Shown here piece after piece: positions 8,557 to 19,935 of a DNA stretch of 64,000 bases. The number at the start of each line of letters is the position of its first letter. Positions within the stretch are counted from its first letter, which is position 1. The DNA is from Leifsonia soli (lineage in GTDB: Bacteria; Actinomycetota; Actinomycetes; Actinomycetales; Microbacteriaceae): NCBI RefSeq assembly GCF_013408745.1, contig NZ_JACCBJ010000001.1, forward strand, positions 2,232,001 to 2,296,000, read 5' to 3'. The notes below the pieces were generated by a model. The model saw nothing but the letters and a program-made list of their open reading frames with translations. It searched no databases and was not told where the DNA came from. The position numbers and the translations under genes were made by a program.

Positions 8557-9266
8557 GCGTCCGCGACGCGCTGGTCGCCGCCGTCCGCCGCGCCGGGGCT
8601 CCGGTCGGATCCGTCATGCGCGTCCGCACCGAGGAGCCGGTGGTCATCGCGACGTTCGACGACGGTCCGTCGTTCCGCACGGCGACCGTACTGAGCGCGC
8701 TCGCGGACGCGGGGGCGACGGCGACGTTCTTCGTGCTGCTCAGCCGCACGCGCCGCGATCCCGGCCTGCTCGACGACATCCTGGCCGCCGGCCACGAGCT
8801 CGCCCTGCACGGTCCCGATCACCGGCGGCTGACGACGCTCCCGCCGGACTCGCTCGCGGGGCGGATGCGCGACGCGCGCTCCGAGCTGGAGGACCTCGCC
8901 GGCCGCCGCATCCGCTGGTTCCGGCCGCCGTACGGCGCGCAGAGCCTGCGCTCCTGGCGCGCGGTGAGGGCGGCGGGCATGGAGCCGGTGCTGTGGGGGC
9001 CGACCCTCGCGGACTGGCGCGACGCCCCGCACGACGAACGGCTGCGCCTGGCGCTCTCCGCCGAGCGCGGCGCCATCGTCCTCGGCCACGACGGGCATGC
9101 GGACGCCGTCGACGGCGTCGACGACGGACCGGCCCCCACGGTCGACCACCGCACGCTCCTCTCCGAGGTGGCGGCGGGCTATGCGGCGCGCGGCCTGCGC
9201 CTCACCTCGCTCGGATCGGCTGCGGCGAACGGCCGGCTGGTGCGGGAGGCGCGGTTCAGGAGCTGA
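8553..9266 (+). CDS. Polysaccharide deacetylase (NodB homology, carbohydrate esterase 4)
   Basis: A 237-residue NodB-fold protein without signal peptide. Motif 1 is TFDDGPS (residues 34-40) with the catalytic base and metal Asp; motif 2 is HGPDH (86-90), giving two metal-binding His residues; motif 3 is RWFRPPYGAQ. These enzymes remove N-acetyl groups from sugar polymers or peptidoglycan, and absence of an export signal suggests action on an intracellular lipid-linked intermediate. GTG was chosen as start because it overlaps the upstream stop codon and the first beta strand follows in the expected place. It converges on the glycosyltransferase gene at 9256, overlapping it by 11 bases. Confidence 0.85.
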   Translation: MSVRDALVAAVRRAGAPVGSVMRVRTEEPVVIATFDDGPSFRTATVLSALADAGATATFFVLLSRTRRDPGLLDDILAAGHELALHGPDHRRLTTLPPDSLAGRMRDARSELEDLAGRRIRWFRPPYGAQSLRSWRAVRAAGMEPVLWGPTLADWRDAPHDERLRLALSAERGAIVLGHDGHADAVDGVDDGPAPTVDHRTLLSEVAAGYAARGLRLTSLGSAAANGRLVREARFRS

Positions 9267-10281
9267 CCGCGCGGCCGCGCCGGAGCAGGCCGATCGCCCG
9301 ACGGTACGCGGTGGCGTGCTGCGGCCCCGCATCCGCCCAGGAGCGCGCGCTCAGGTCGGGCCGCCCCTCGACCTCGCGGGCGTGCTCGGCGGCCTCCCGG
9401 ATCACCTCGGGCGTCAGGTCCGCGTACCGGCTCACCCACGCCGGGCCCACCTCCTCGGCGAGCGCCGCGGTCGTCGCGTTGTCGGGCACCAGCACCGGGC
9501 GATCCAGCGAGAGCGCGGTGAGCACCCCTCCCGAGTTGTGCATGTCGCGGTAGGGCAGCACGATCAGCTCGCTGCGTCCGACCAGGTCGGCCAGCTCGGA
9601 GTCCTGCAGGAAGCTGAGCTGCACCCGCACCCGCTCGTCACGGTCGGCCAGCGCGCGGATCGTCTCGGCGAGCTCCTCGGTGGACGGCTTGCCCGCGACG
9701 GTCAGCCGCAGGTCGTCGCCCGGCACGCGGGAGAACACCTCCAGCAGCTGCTCGACCCCCTTGTAGCGGCGGATCAGCCCGAAGTACCCCAGCCGTCCGG
9801 GCTCGCGCTCCGGCCGCGGGTAGCGGCCGAACCACTCCCGGTAGTCGCCGTGCAGGATCGTCTCGTACGCCGTGCCGTCCGGGAACCGCGTCGTGGGGTT
9901 GAGGCGGATGCGCAGCGTCGTCCGCCGGTCGAACCAGCGCAGGATGGCGCGCTCGCGCCGCGAGATGCCCTCCGGGAGGTGGAGGTTGTGGACGGTCCGC
10001 ACGATCGGGGTGCGGGTGACCCGGAGCTTCAGGAGGAGCACGACCGTGAGGCCCTGCCGGACGAGCGCCTTCGCCGGACTCTGGCCCGCGACGAGGATCT
10101 CGGGCCAGTGGGCGTGGAACACGTCGTACCGGCCGAGCAGCGCGCGCCGCCACGAGAACGTGCGCACCTCGAGGCCCGGGGTCGCCGTGAGCGCATCGCG
10201 CAGCATCACGATGTACGGGTTGGTGGTGGGCCGGGGGTCCGGGAAGGACTGCTGGACGACGATTCGCTCGGGCTCGGTCAT
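9256..10281 (-). CDS. GT4-like glycosyltransferase (GumK/beta-mannosyl or glucuronosyl type fold)
   Basis: A 341-residue GT-B glycosyltransferase. HAHWPEILVAGQSPAK marks the acceptor half, YFGLIRRYKGVEQLLEVF the inter-domain linker, and LPYRDMHNSGGVLTALSLDRPVL the donor site. This arrangement is common in exopolysaccharide mannosyl-, fucosyl- and glucuronosyltransferases. The ATG at 10281 is preferred over upstream in-frame codons because the preceding residues do not look like a family N-terminus. A -10-like TAGGGT lies about ten bases upstream of the start. It diverges from the gene at 10446 and shares the regulatory interval 10282-10445. Confidence 0.8.
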   Translation of the reverse strand: MTEPERIVVQQSFPDPRPTTNPYIVMLRDALTATPGLEVRTFSWRRALLGRYDVFHAHWPEILVAGQSPAKALVRQGLTVVLLLKLRVTRTPIVRTVHNLHLPEGISRRERAILRWFDRRTTLRIRLNPTTRFPDGTAYETILHGDYREWFGRYPRPEREPGRLGYFGLIRRYKGVEQLLEVFSRVPGDDLRLTVAGKPSTEELAETIRALADRDERVRVQLSFLQDSELADLVGRSELIVLPYRDMHNSGGVLTALSLDRPVLVPDNATTAALAEEVGPAWVSRYADLTPEVIREAAEHAREVEGRPDLSARSWADAGPQHATAYRRAIGLLRRGRAVSS

Positions 10282-10350
10282 GGTGCGATCCACCCTAGGG
10301 GCCGTTCCACGGTCGGAGCCAGCGCCGACCCCCAAGACTGGGTGCATTTT

Positions 10351-10363
10351 TGAGAATATCTCG
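10351..10363 (+). promoter_or_regulatory. Candidate operator TGAG-N5-CTCG between two divergent glycosyltransferase genes
   Basis: TGAGAATATCTC followed by G, preceded by a T-run. It is the second of three matching dyads in the locus. A -10-like TAGACT at 10384-10389 lies downstream for the rightward gene. Confidence 0.45.
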
Positions 10364-10445
10364 TTATTTGGCCTGCGCCTGTCTAGACTCGCTCAGCAGA
10401 GGCCCGACACCCGACACGAGGGCCCGACCAGACCCGGAGCTGCCC

Positions 10446-11552
10446 GTGGCCAGCGAAGCGCCAACTCTTCACCACCAGCACGTCCGCCTGTACGACCAGG
10501 TGCGCAGCGTGCACCTGGAGCGCGCCCACGAACTCGACCCCGCCGCGATCGTCTACCGGGTCAAGCGCTACGACTTCGACCCGCAGCTCGCCTCGGGCAT
10601 CGAGCTCGCGCAGGCCGGCAGCCTCGCTGCGGCGCGGATGGCGCTCCGCAGCAGGATCACGCGGGTGGAGGTCGACGAGCCGCTGTACCTCGACTCCCTC
10701 CCCCGGACCGCCGCCGTGCTCGCCGCCCTCGGCCTCAAGCGTCTGTTCGGAGCGCCCCGCGCCGAGGTCGCGACCTACGCGATCGAGAACCTCGACCCCT
10801 TCGCCAGCCGGCCGCCCCGGATGCGCAGCCGCCTCCGCCGCGCCCTCGAACGCGTGCTCAGCGGCTACGTCTGGCACCGGCTCGACACCGTCGTGTACGG
10901 GACGCCCGGCGCCCGCGACCTCTACGGCGAGACCTTCGCGCGGCGCCCGCGCCGCCAGCTGACGGTCGAGGCCCTCCCGAGCCCGTGCCGCTGCGATGCC
11001 GGGCGCACGATCCAGCGCGATCCCGATGGTGTCGTCTTCCTCGGCGCGTTCTCCCCCCGCAAGGGCTTCGGCGACGTGCTCGCCGCCTGGCCGGCCATCT
11101 GCTCCCGACGCCCGCAGGCGACGCTCACGCTGATCGGGTCGGGCGGGATGCTCGACCAGGCGCGCGCCGCGGCCGAGGCCGACCCGTCCATCCGGCTCCT
11201 CGTCGATCCCCCCAGGGACGTCATCCACACCGAGCTGCTGCGCGCGCACGTGCTCGTGCTGCCGTCGCGGCGGGTCGGGGGCTGGCGCGAGCAGATCGGC
11301 CTTCCCCTGCTGGAGGCGCTCGCCCACGGCTGCGAGGTCGTCACCACCTCGGAGACCGGAATCGCCGAGTTCCTCATCGACGCCGGCCACCTCGTGCTCC
11401 CCGGCGACGCCGACGCGGCACGGATCGCCGACGGCGTGGATGCCGCACTCGCCCGCCGCCGCACGGCCGCCGACATCCGCTCCGCCCTCCCGGCCGTCGA
11501 CGGCCGCATCGCCGCCGGCCGAGCTCTCTTCGAGGAGCGGACCCCGGCATGA
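10446..11552 (+). CDS. Glycosyltransferase family 4
   Basis: A 368-residue GT-B protein (counting from GTG 10446) with a divergent N-terminal half and a clear C-terminal donor domain: VVFLGAFSPRKGFGDVLAAWP, LIGSGGMLDQARAAAEAD, then LPSRRVGGWREQIGLPLLEALAHGCEVV, where the Glu before the hydrophobic run is the conserved donor contact. An in-frame TTG exists at 10350, but it sits inside the promoter-like and dyad sequence, so GTG 10446 is more likely. Its stop overlaps the ATG of the flippase gene (ATGA). It probably extends the repeat unit that the flippase exports. Confidence 0.8.
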   Translation: MASEAPTLHHQHVRLYDQVRSVHLERAHELDPAAIVYRVKRYDFDPQLASGIELAQAGSLAAARMALRSRITRVEVDEPLYLDSLPRTAAVLAALGLKRLFGAPRAEVATYAIENLDPFASRPPRMRSRLRRALERVLSGYVWHRLDTVVYGTPGARDLYGETFARRPRRQLTVEALPSPCRCDAGRTIQRDPDGVVFLGAFSPRKGFGDVLAAWPAICSRRPQATLTLIGSGGMLDQARAAAEADPSIRLLVDPPRDVIHTELLRAHVLVLPSRRVGGWREQIGLPLLEALAHGCEVVTTSETGIAEFLIDAGHLVLPGDADAARIADGVDAALARRRTAADIRSALPAVDGRIAAGRALFEERTPA

Positions 11553-12904
11553 CGGCCCTGAGACCGCAGAGGACCGGGATGGTGCGGGCCGTCGGGTCGA
11601 CGGCCGTCATCAAGGTCGTCGTGATGGGGATCTCCGGGCTCATCGGCATCGTCAACAGCCGGCTCATCATCCAGAACTTCGGCACGGACGCCTATGCCCA
11701 GTACGGCTTGCTCGCTGCGTTGCCCGCTCTGCTCCCGTTCGCCGACCTCGGTATCGCCGCCGTCGTGATCAACGCGGTCGCCGGGTCCGACAAGCCCGCC
11801 TCGGACCGCCTGGTCCGCAGCACGATCGTGACGGCGTTCCGCATCCTGCTCTGCTCGGCCGCCGCGATCGTCGGCGTCGGACTCGTGATCTCGCTGCTCG
11901 GCTGGTGGCCGGCCATCCTCGGCGGAGCGCTGCTGCCCGACGGTGGGAGCCTCGCCGCCTTCCTGTGCCTCGGCACCTTCGCGCTCGTGCTGCCGCTCAC
12001 GGTCGGTTCGCGCGTGCTGGTCGGACTCGGCCGCACCAGCACCCAGACCGCCAGTCAGGCCGTCGTGGCGCCCGCGATGTTCCTCGGCCTCGCGACGCTG
12101 GTCGCCCTGTCGGCGCCGGCCGGCAGCTTCCTCGCCGTGCTCTCCTACATCGCCAACGGCCTCGCCTCGCTGATCTGCCTGATCGTCGCGGCGCGTCTGA
12201 TCCGCCCGCAGATCGGGAAGGCACTGCGCGAGGTCCCGTTCCCGCGGCGCTACCCGGGCGTGCCCGCGATGGGCGTCGCCTGGCCGATGCTCGTGCAGAT
12301 GGTCGCCCTCCCCATCGCCATGCAGACCGACCGCCTGCTGCTCAGCCACCTGACGACAGGCACCGAGCTGGCGCAGTACAACCTCGCCTCCCAGCTGTTC
12401 GGGCTGGTGGTGCAGACCATCGCGGCCGCCGGCGTCGCCCTCTGGCCGATCTACGCGAAGGCCCGCTCCGAGTCGCGCATCGAGTCGCCGATGAAGCCGA
12501 CCCTGTGGTTCCTCGCCGGCGGCCTCGGCCTCGGCCTCGTGCTCGCCGCGCTCTCGCCGCTGCTCACCCACTTCATCGCGGGCGACCGGTTCACCCTCGA
12601 CCCCTGGCTGGTCGGCGGGTTCGTGGTCTTCGTCGCCCTGCAGGCGGCCAAGTACCCCGCCGGGATGTACATGACCGACAAGCGCGGCCTCACGTTCCAG
12701 GTGTGGCCGATCCTCGCCAGCGTCCCCCTCAACCTCGTGCTCTCCTGGTGGCTGATCGGCGTGATCGGAGCGGGCGGCCCGATCGTCGGCTCGGCGATCA
12801 GCGTCGCCGTCTGCCAGGTGCTGCCCAACCTCTGGTACGTCACCCACGACCTCGGCCGCCGCCGGGCTGAGGTGCCCGGCGACGGCCGAGAGGACGTGCT
12901 CTAG
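11549..12904 (+). CDS. Polysaccharide flippase (Wzx, MATE/MOP superfamily)
   Basis: A 451-residue membrane protein with about twelve to fourteen hydrophobic segments. The opening helix carries SGLIGIVNSRLIIQNFGTDAYAQYGLL and is followed by LPFADLGIAAVVINAVAG, both typical of Wzx-like members of the MOP exporter superfamily. These proteins flip undecaprenyl-linked repeat units across the membrane for Wzy to polymerise. It is coupled to the upstream glycosyltransferase by a 4-base overlap. It converges on the beta-helix gene with only 25 bases between stops. Together with 814-2142 and 2146-3675 it completes the Wzx/Wzy/Wzz set. Confidence 0.85.
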   Translation: MTALRPQRTGMVRAVGSTAVIKVVVMGISGLIGIVNSRLIIQNFGTDAYAQYGLLAALPALLPFADLGIAAVVINAVAGSDKPASDRLVRSTIVTAFRILLCSAAAIVGVGLVISLLGWWPAILGGALLPDGGSLAAFLCLGTFALVLPLTVGSRVLVGLGRTSTQTASQAVVAPAMFLGLATLVALSAPAGSFLAVLSYIANGLASLICLIVAARLIRPQIGKALREVPFPRRYPGVPAMGVAWPMLVQMVALPIAMQTDRLLLSHLTTGTELAQYNLASQLFGLVVQTIAAAGVALWPIYAKARSESRIESPMKPTLWFLAGGLGLGLVLAALSPLLTHFIAGDRFTLDPWLVGGFVVFVALQAAKYPAGMYMTDKRGLTFQVWPILASVPLNLVLSWWLIGVIGAGGPIVGSAISVAVCQVLPNLWYVTHDLGRRRAEVPGDGREDVL

Positions 12905-12929
12905 AGATCCCGCGCTGCGGGCGCGCCTG

Positions 12930-15563
12930 CTACCAGGCGCCGACGTGGACGGTGCCCGCCGGCTTCCCGATCAGCGACGCGATGTCGCCGGGGAGGGCCG
13001 TCGCCGTTCCGACCACGGACGCGATCAGCTGGGACGGCGCCAGCGACGGAGCGTTCTCCGCCGTGGTGCTGTGCGCCTCCTGCCCGGTCGCCGACGTGAA
13101 CGCCGAGAAGGTCGGGTACACGGCGGGGTCACCGGCGCCGCGGGACCAGATCACGGCCCACGACGGGGACGACGCCGAGGCACGGCGGTACACGTTGTAG
13201 TCGCTGCTGATCTGCATGCGCTCCGCGGAGAGCTGGTGCGAGTAGTCCTCGACGCACAGCAGGCAGTTGCCCGTGCCGCCCGAGATCACGTTGTTCCGGA
13301 TGGTGACCGGCCCGGTGACCCAGGTCATGGTCGGGTCCGGGAACGCCTGGCGCGGGTCGTGACCGGCGTCCGACGCGTTGTTCCCGCGACGCGCATCCTG
13401 CGTGATGTCGAGGTTGCGCGCGTTGTCGCTCAGCGTGTTGTTCCACACCTTGGCGGAGCTGATGTTGTTCAGCTTGATCCCGGCCGAGCTGTTCCGCGAC
13501 GCCACGTTGTCCACGAGGGTCGCGGTCGACGAGATCTCCAGCGAGATGCCGTTGCCCGCGTTGCCGATGGCGTCGTTGTGCGCGATCGTCATCCCGTACA
13601 CCGACTCGTCGAGCCAGAGCCCGGCCGCCTGGTTGCGGAGGAACGCGCTGTTGCGGATGTCGATGATCCGCGATCGCGTGATCTTCACGCCTCCCGACAC
13701 CGGCGAGGTGTTGAAGTGCTCGGAGTTGTTGTCCGCCGCGAGCACTCCGTCCAGAGTCAGGTGGTCGGAGGAGTTCGCGTGGACGCCGAGCAGGCCGTTG
13801 CGCGCCACGGTGACGGAGCGCAGCGTGTTGCCGTCGCCCCCCAGCGAGACGCCGGTGGTGGCGTTGTCGGTGAAGGAGACGTTCTCGAAGAGCGCGCCGC
13901 CCTTCCACGCGGTCACCGCACCCATGTCGGGGACGGACGGTGCGTAGCGGCGGACGCCGACGCCCTTCAGGACGAACCCGGCGGACTGCACGCTGATGGC
14001 CTTCTGCAGGTCGCTCGCGCGGACCTCCTGGCTGCCCGGGTCGGTGCCGAGCACGAGGGTCCTGCCCGCGGTGTCGTAGTAGAACGTGCCGGGGCGGACC
14101 TGCGACCGGCTCGCGACCTGCTGCTGGGCGGCGTTGCCGATCCAGACCTGGTCGGGGTGCGCGGCCATCGGGTACGACGGGTTCAGCCACTGCCAGCCCG
14201 GGGTGGAGCCGTCGCCGGCGCCGCGGGTGTAGGTCGGGCTGGAGTCGAAGACGTGGTTCCAGCCGCCGGCGACCCAGGTCGAGCCGCTCTGCGTCCAGCC
14301 CTTCACGACGGAGCTGCCGTCGAGGTAGGCGGCCTCCTTCGGATACGACTGGATGGTCAGCTTCTTCGTCGCGGGCACGGTCAGCGACTCGTGGTAGCTG
14401 CCGGCGCGCAGGACGATCGTCGCGCCGTTCCCGGCGACGTCGATGGCGTGCTGGACGGTCCGGAACGGAGCGGACGCCGTGCCCGAGCCGGTGTCGGAGC
14501 CGTTGGGAGCCACGAGCAGGGCACCGGCGGGAACCGCGTACGCGGTGCTGCCGATGGCGGCCGCTCCCGTCGGGAAGCGCGTGCCGGAGGTGTCGACCGA
14601 CGGGTCACCGGTCGGAGCGGGCTGCGGCGGGGTCGGCTCGGTGACCGGCGGGGCCGGGTCGACCGGCGGGGCCGGGTCGCTCGGCTTCGGGGTCGGCGTC
14701 TGCGTCGGGGTCGGCGTCTGCGTCGGCGTCGGGGCGGGGGTGTCCTGCACCGGCTTCAGGCTCGAGGCCGTCAGCGTGTCGAAGGCGACGGGCTGCGCGG
14801 CGGTCGATCCGGAGACGTACGACCAGGCGGCGAGGCTGCCCGCGGAGGTCAGCCGCTTCGCACTGGAGTCGTCGGCGACGGACTGCCAGTCCGGCTTGGC
14901 CTGACCGTCGGGCCACGCCCGGGCCTGCAGATGCACGGGGTTCGTCCCCGTGGCCTGGAACTCGAGGTGCACAGAGGCTCCGGCCTTGAGGCCGGTAGCG
15001 ACGCGGATCTCCTTGCCGACCGTGGTCTGAGCGGCGGTCGAGCCGTTGACGCGGAGGATCGTGAGGGTGAGGGCGCCTGCGGCGTTCACGCGGACGTTGG
15101 CCTGGTAGTACGAGCCTGCGGCGACGCGTGTCTGCACACCGGCGAAGATGCCGTTGCCCCCGGAGGGGATGCGCGGGACGTCGATCGTCGCCGAGGTCGT
15201 GACGTCGCCGGCGGTGACCGACGGCAGGGAGGCGGTGAGCGAGGAGCCCGGACGCGGCAACGTCATGCTGCCGGCGTCGCCGGTCGCCGAGAAGGGCGTC
15301 GTGCCGGTGGTGCGGTAGGCGCCGCCGATCGGCGCGCTGCCCCATCCGCCCGCGGTGACACGGGAGAAGTCGTCGGAGACCAGCTGGCTGCCGACGACGT
15401 AGTTGGAGGGCGCAGCCGACGCCGTGATCGCCGGAAGGCCGAAGACGGCGATACCGGCGGTGGCGACCGTCGCCACAGCTGTGACGACGATGTTGCGGGT
15501 GAAGATGCGGGGAGCGGGGGACTTTTGGGTGTTGGTGAGGCGGTGTCTGGCCTTGCGGACCAT
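12930..15563 (-). CDS. Large secreted right-handed beta-helix protein
   Basis: An 877-residue export protein. Residues 1-50 are a long Sec-type signal with a basic start and hydrophobic core ending ASAAP. Residues about 52-260 look like a concanavalin-like (laminin-G type) sandwich. A Pro/Thr linker rich in PTPTQTP follows. From about 345 (LLVAPNGSDTGSGTASAPFRTVQHAID) a parallel beta-helix runs to about 760, with many NxxSxGI/L and N-x-T coils typical of polysaccharide lyases and mannuronan epimerases. ATG 15563 was chosen over an upstream in-frame codon because the signal peptide begins there. It is at the end of the polysaccharide locus, so a lyase, epimerase or surface-binding role is plausible; no catalytic residue can be named. 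Confidence 0.8.
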   Translation of the reverse strand: MVRKARHRLTNTQKSPAPRIFTRNIVVTAVATVATAGIAVFGLPAITASAAPSNYVVGSQLVSDDFSRVTAGGWGSAPIGGAYRTTGTTPFSATGDAGSMTLPRPGSSLTASLPSVTAGDVTTSATIDVPRIPSGGNGIFAGVQTRVAAGSYYQANVRVNAAGALTLTILRVNGSTAAQTTVGKEIRVATGLKAGASVHLEFQATGTNPVHLQARAWPDGQAKPDWQSVADDSSAKRLTSAGSLAAWSYVSGSTAAQPVAFDTLTASSLKPVQDTPAPTPTQTPTPTQTPTPKPSDPAPPVDPAPPVTEPTPPQPAPTGDPSVDTSGTRFPTGAAAIGSTAYAVPAGALLVAPNGSDTGSGTASAPFRTVQHAIDVAGNGATIVLRAGSYHESLTVPATKKLTIQSYPKEAAYLDGSSVVKGWTQSGSTWVAGGWNHVFDSSPTYTRGAGDGSTPGWQWLNPSYPMAAHPDQVWIGNAAQQQVASRSQVRPGTFYYDTAGRTLVLGTDPGSQEVRASDLQKAISVQSAGFVLKGVGVRRYAPSVPDMGAVTAWKGGALFENVSFTDNATTGVSLGGDGNTLRSVTVARNGLLGVHANSSDHLTLDGVLAADNNSEHFNTSPVSGGVKITRSRIIDIRNSAFLRNQAAGLWLDESVYGMTIAHNDAIGNAGNGISLEISSTATLVDNVASRNSSAGIKLNNISSAKVWNNTLSDNARNLDITQDARRGNNASDAGHDPRQAFPDPTMTWVTGPVTIRNNVISGGTGNCLLCVEDYSHQLSAERMQISSDYNVYRRASASSPSWAVIWSRGAGDPAVYPTFSAFTSATGQEAHSTTAENAPSLAPSQLIASVVGTATALPGDIASLIGKPAGTVHVGAW

Positions 15564-15585
15564 GGACTGTCTTCCAATACTGATA

Positions 15586-15595
15586 GTTCGCGAAC
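15586..15595. promoter_or_regulatory. Perfect 10-bp palindrome GTTCGCGAAC in the leader of the beta-helix gene
   Basis: The palindrome lies 23 bases upstream of the ATG on the minus strand. A related partial copy, ATCGCGAAC, occurs at 15667-15675. The region 15564-15803 holds no gene; the AT-rich stretch near 15670-15690 is the likely promoter. Confidence 0.35.
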
Positions 15596-15803
15596 AGAAA
15601 AACACAGAGGTGAGACCAGGCCTTCTGCGCGGAGCTGAGAAGAAAGCTAGCACGCACTCCTGCGAGATCGCGAACCAAAACCGTTAAATCTATCGCGCGT
15701 CGCTGTCATCACGCCATGCCGGCGCACCCCCCCTTTCGGGTGGCCCAGCCCGGTGCGGCGGAGCGGAGGGACGGCCCGGCCGGCTTTCCGGAAGAATGGC
15801 TGC

Positions 15804-16391
15804 ATGCCCGGCTCCGACTCGTTCCGCATCCTCACCGTCTGCACGGGGAACATCTGCCGCTCCCCCGCGATGGAGTTCCTGCTGGCGCAGGAGCTGGCGG
15901 CCGACCCTCGATTCCACGTCCACTCCGCCGGGACGCACGCCGAGCGCGGGTGGCCCGTGAACCCTCCCATGGACCGCCTGCTCGAGGACCGCGGGATCGA
16001 CGTCTCGGGCTTCACGGCCCGCCAGGCGGACACGCGGCTGCTGTCCGGATCGGACCTGGTGCTCACCGCGACGCAGCAGCACCTCGCCTGGGTCACCGAG
16101 CACGAGCCGCGGGTCGTGCGGCGTGCGTTCACGCTGACGGAGTTCGCCGACGCGATCGCCGACGTGCCGGACGAGACGGACCTCCCCGGCCTGGTCGCGT
16201 GGGCGGCGGCGCATCGCCCGGCACTCCGCGTCCGCTCGCTCGGCTCTCCCACCCGACGGGGATACGACGAGGGCGACATCCTCGATCCCTACGGTCGCGG
16301 CGAGGCCGCCTACCGGGCAGCGCTCGGCCAGATCGAGCCCCTCGTGCAGCGCATCGCCCGCGCGCTCCTGGGGGCAGCACAGTCCGCCTGA
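15804..16391 (+). CDS. Low-molecular-weight protein tyrosine phosphatase
   Basis: A 195-residue phosphatase. The active-site loop CTGNICRS (nucleophile Cys13, phosphate-binding Arg19) sits at the N-terminus, and the general-acid motif DPYG lies near residue 158 in DILDPYGRGEAAY. LMW-PTPs commonly reverse the phosphorylation of BY-kinases in capsule and exopolysaccharide systems. ATG 15804 was chosen because the P-loop then lies at the usual distance from the start; a longer frame upstream adds only unconserved residues. A -10-like AAGAAT sits six bases before the ATG. The middle is longer than in classical 150-residue members, with an Ala/Asp-rich insert around residues 110-145. Confidence 0.9.
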   Translation: MPGSDSFRILTVCTGNICRSPAMEFLLAQELAADPRFHVHSAGTHAERGWPVNPPMDRLLEDRGIDVSGFTARQADTRLLSGSDLVLTATQQHLAWVTEHEPRVVRRAFTLTEFADAIADVPDETDLPGLVAWAAAHRPALRVRSLGSPTRRGYDEGDILDPYGRGEAAYRAALGQIEPLVQRIARALLGAAQSA

Positions 16392-16440
16392 CGCGCGCCA
16401 CGGGCACACCCGGCGTCTCCCGAGATCACTTGGTGACAAA

Positions 16441-16477
16441 TCCTCACTAATCCGCCAGAATAGGTGAGGAAATCTCA
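16441..16477 (+). promoter_or_regulatory. Inverted repeat and TGAG-N5-CTCA dyad upstream of the tagD-like gene
   Basis: TCCTCAC (16441-16447) and GTGAGGA (16464-16470) form a 7-bp inverted repeat with a 16-base spacer. Overlapping its right arm is TGAGGAAATCTCA (16465-16477), the third copy of the dyad seen at 6548 and 10351. It ends about 19 bases before the GTG. Confidence 0.45.
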
Positions 16478-16495
16478 AACCAAGGGGGGAAGCCC

Positions 16496-17880
<1,385 letters not shown>

Positions 17881-17888
17881 CTAGCGGC

Positions 17889-19831
<1,943 letters not shown>

Positions 19832-19855
19832 CCCCTCCCTCGCGTCCCAAACCAA

Positions 19856-19912
19856 CAGCTCCTGAGTTTTTCCGCCTTTTCGCGTCGATTCGGCGGAGAA
19901 ACTCAGGAGCTG
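19856..19912. terminator. Long hairpin between convergent mdh and acyl-CoA oxidase genes
   Basis: Two 21-base arms (19856-19876 and 19892-19912) pair with a single G-T type mismatch around a 15-base loop. The left arm begins CAGCTCCTGAG and the right arm ends CTCAGGAGCTG. The size exceeds a normal terminator and resembles a palindromic intergenic repeat used as a bidirectional terminator. Confidence 0.65.
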
Positions 19913-19935
19913 ATGGCGTGGGAGTGGGAGAGGGG

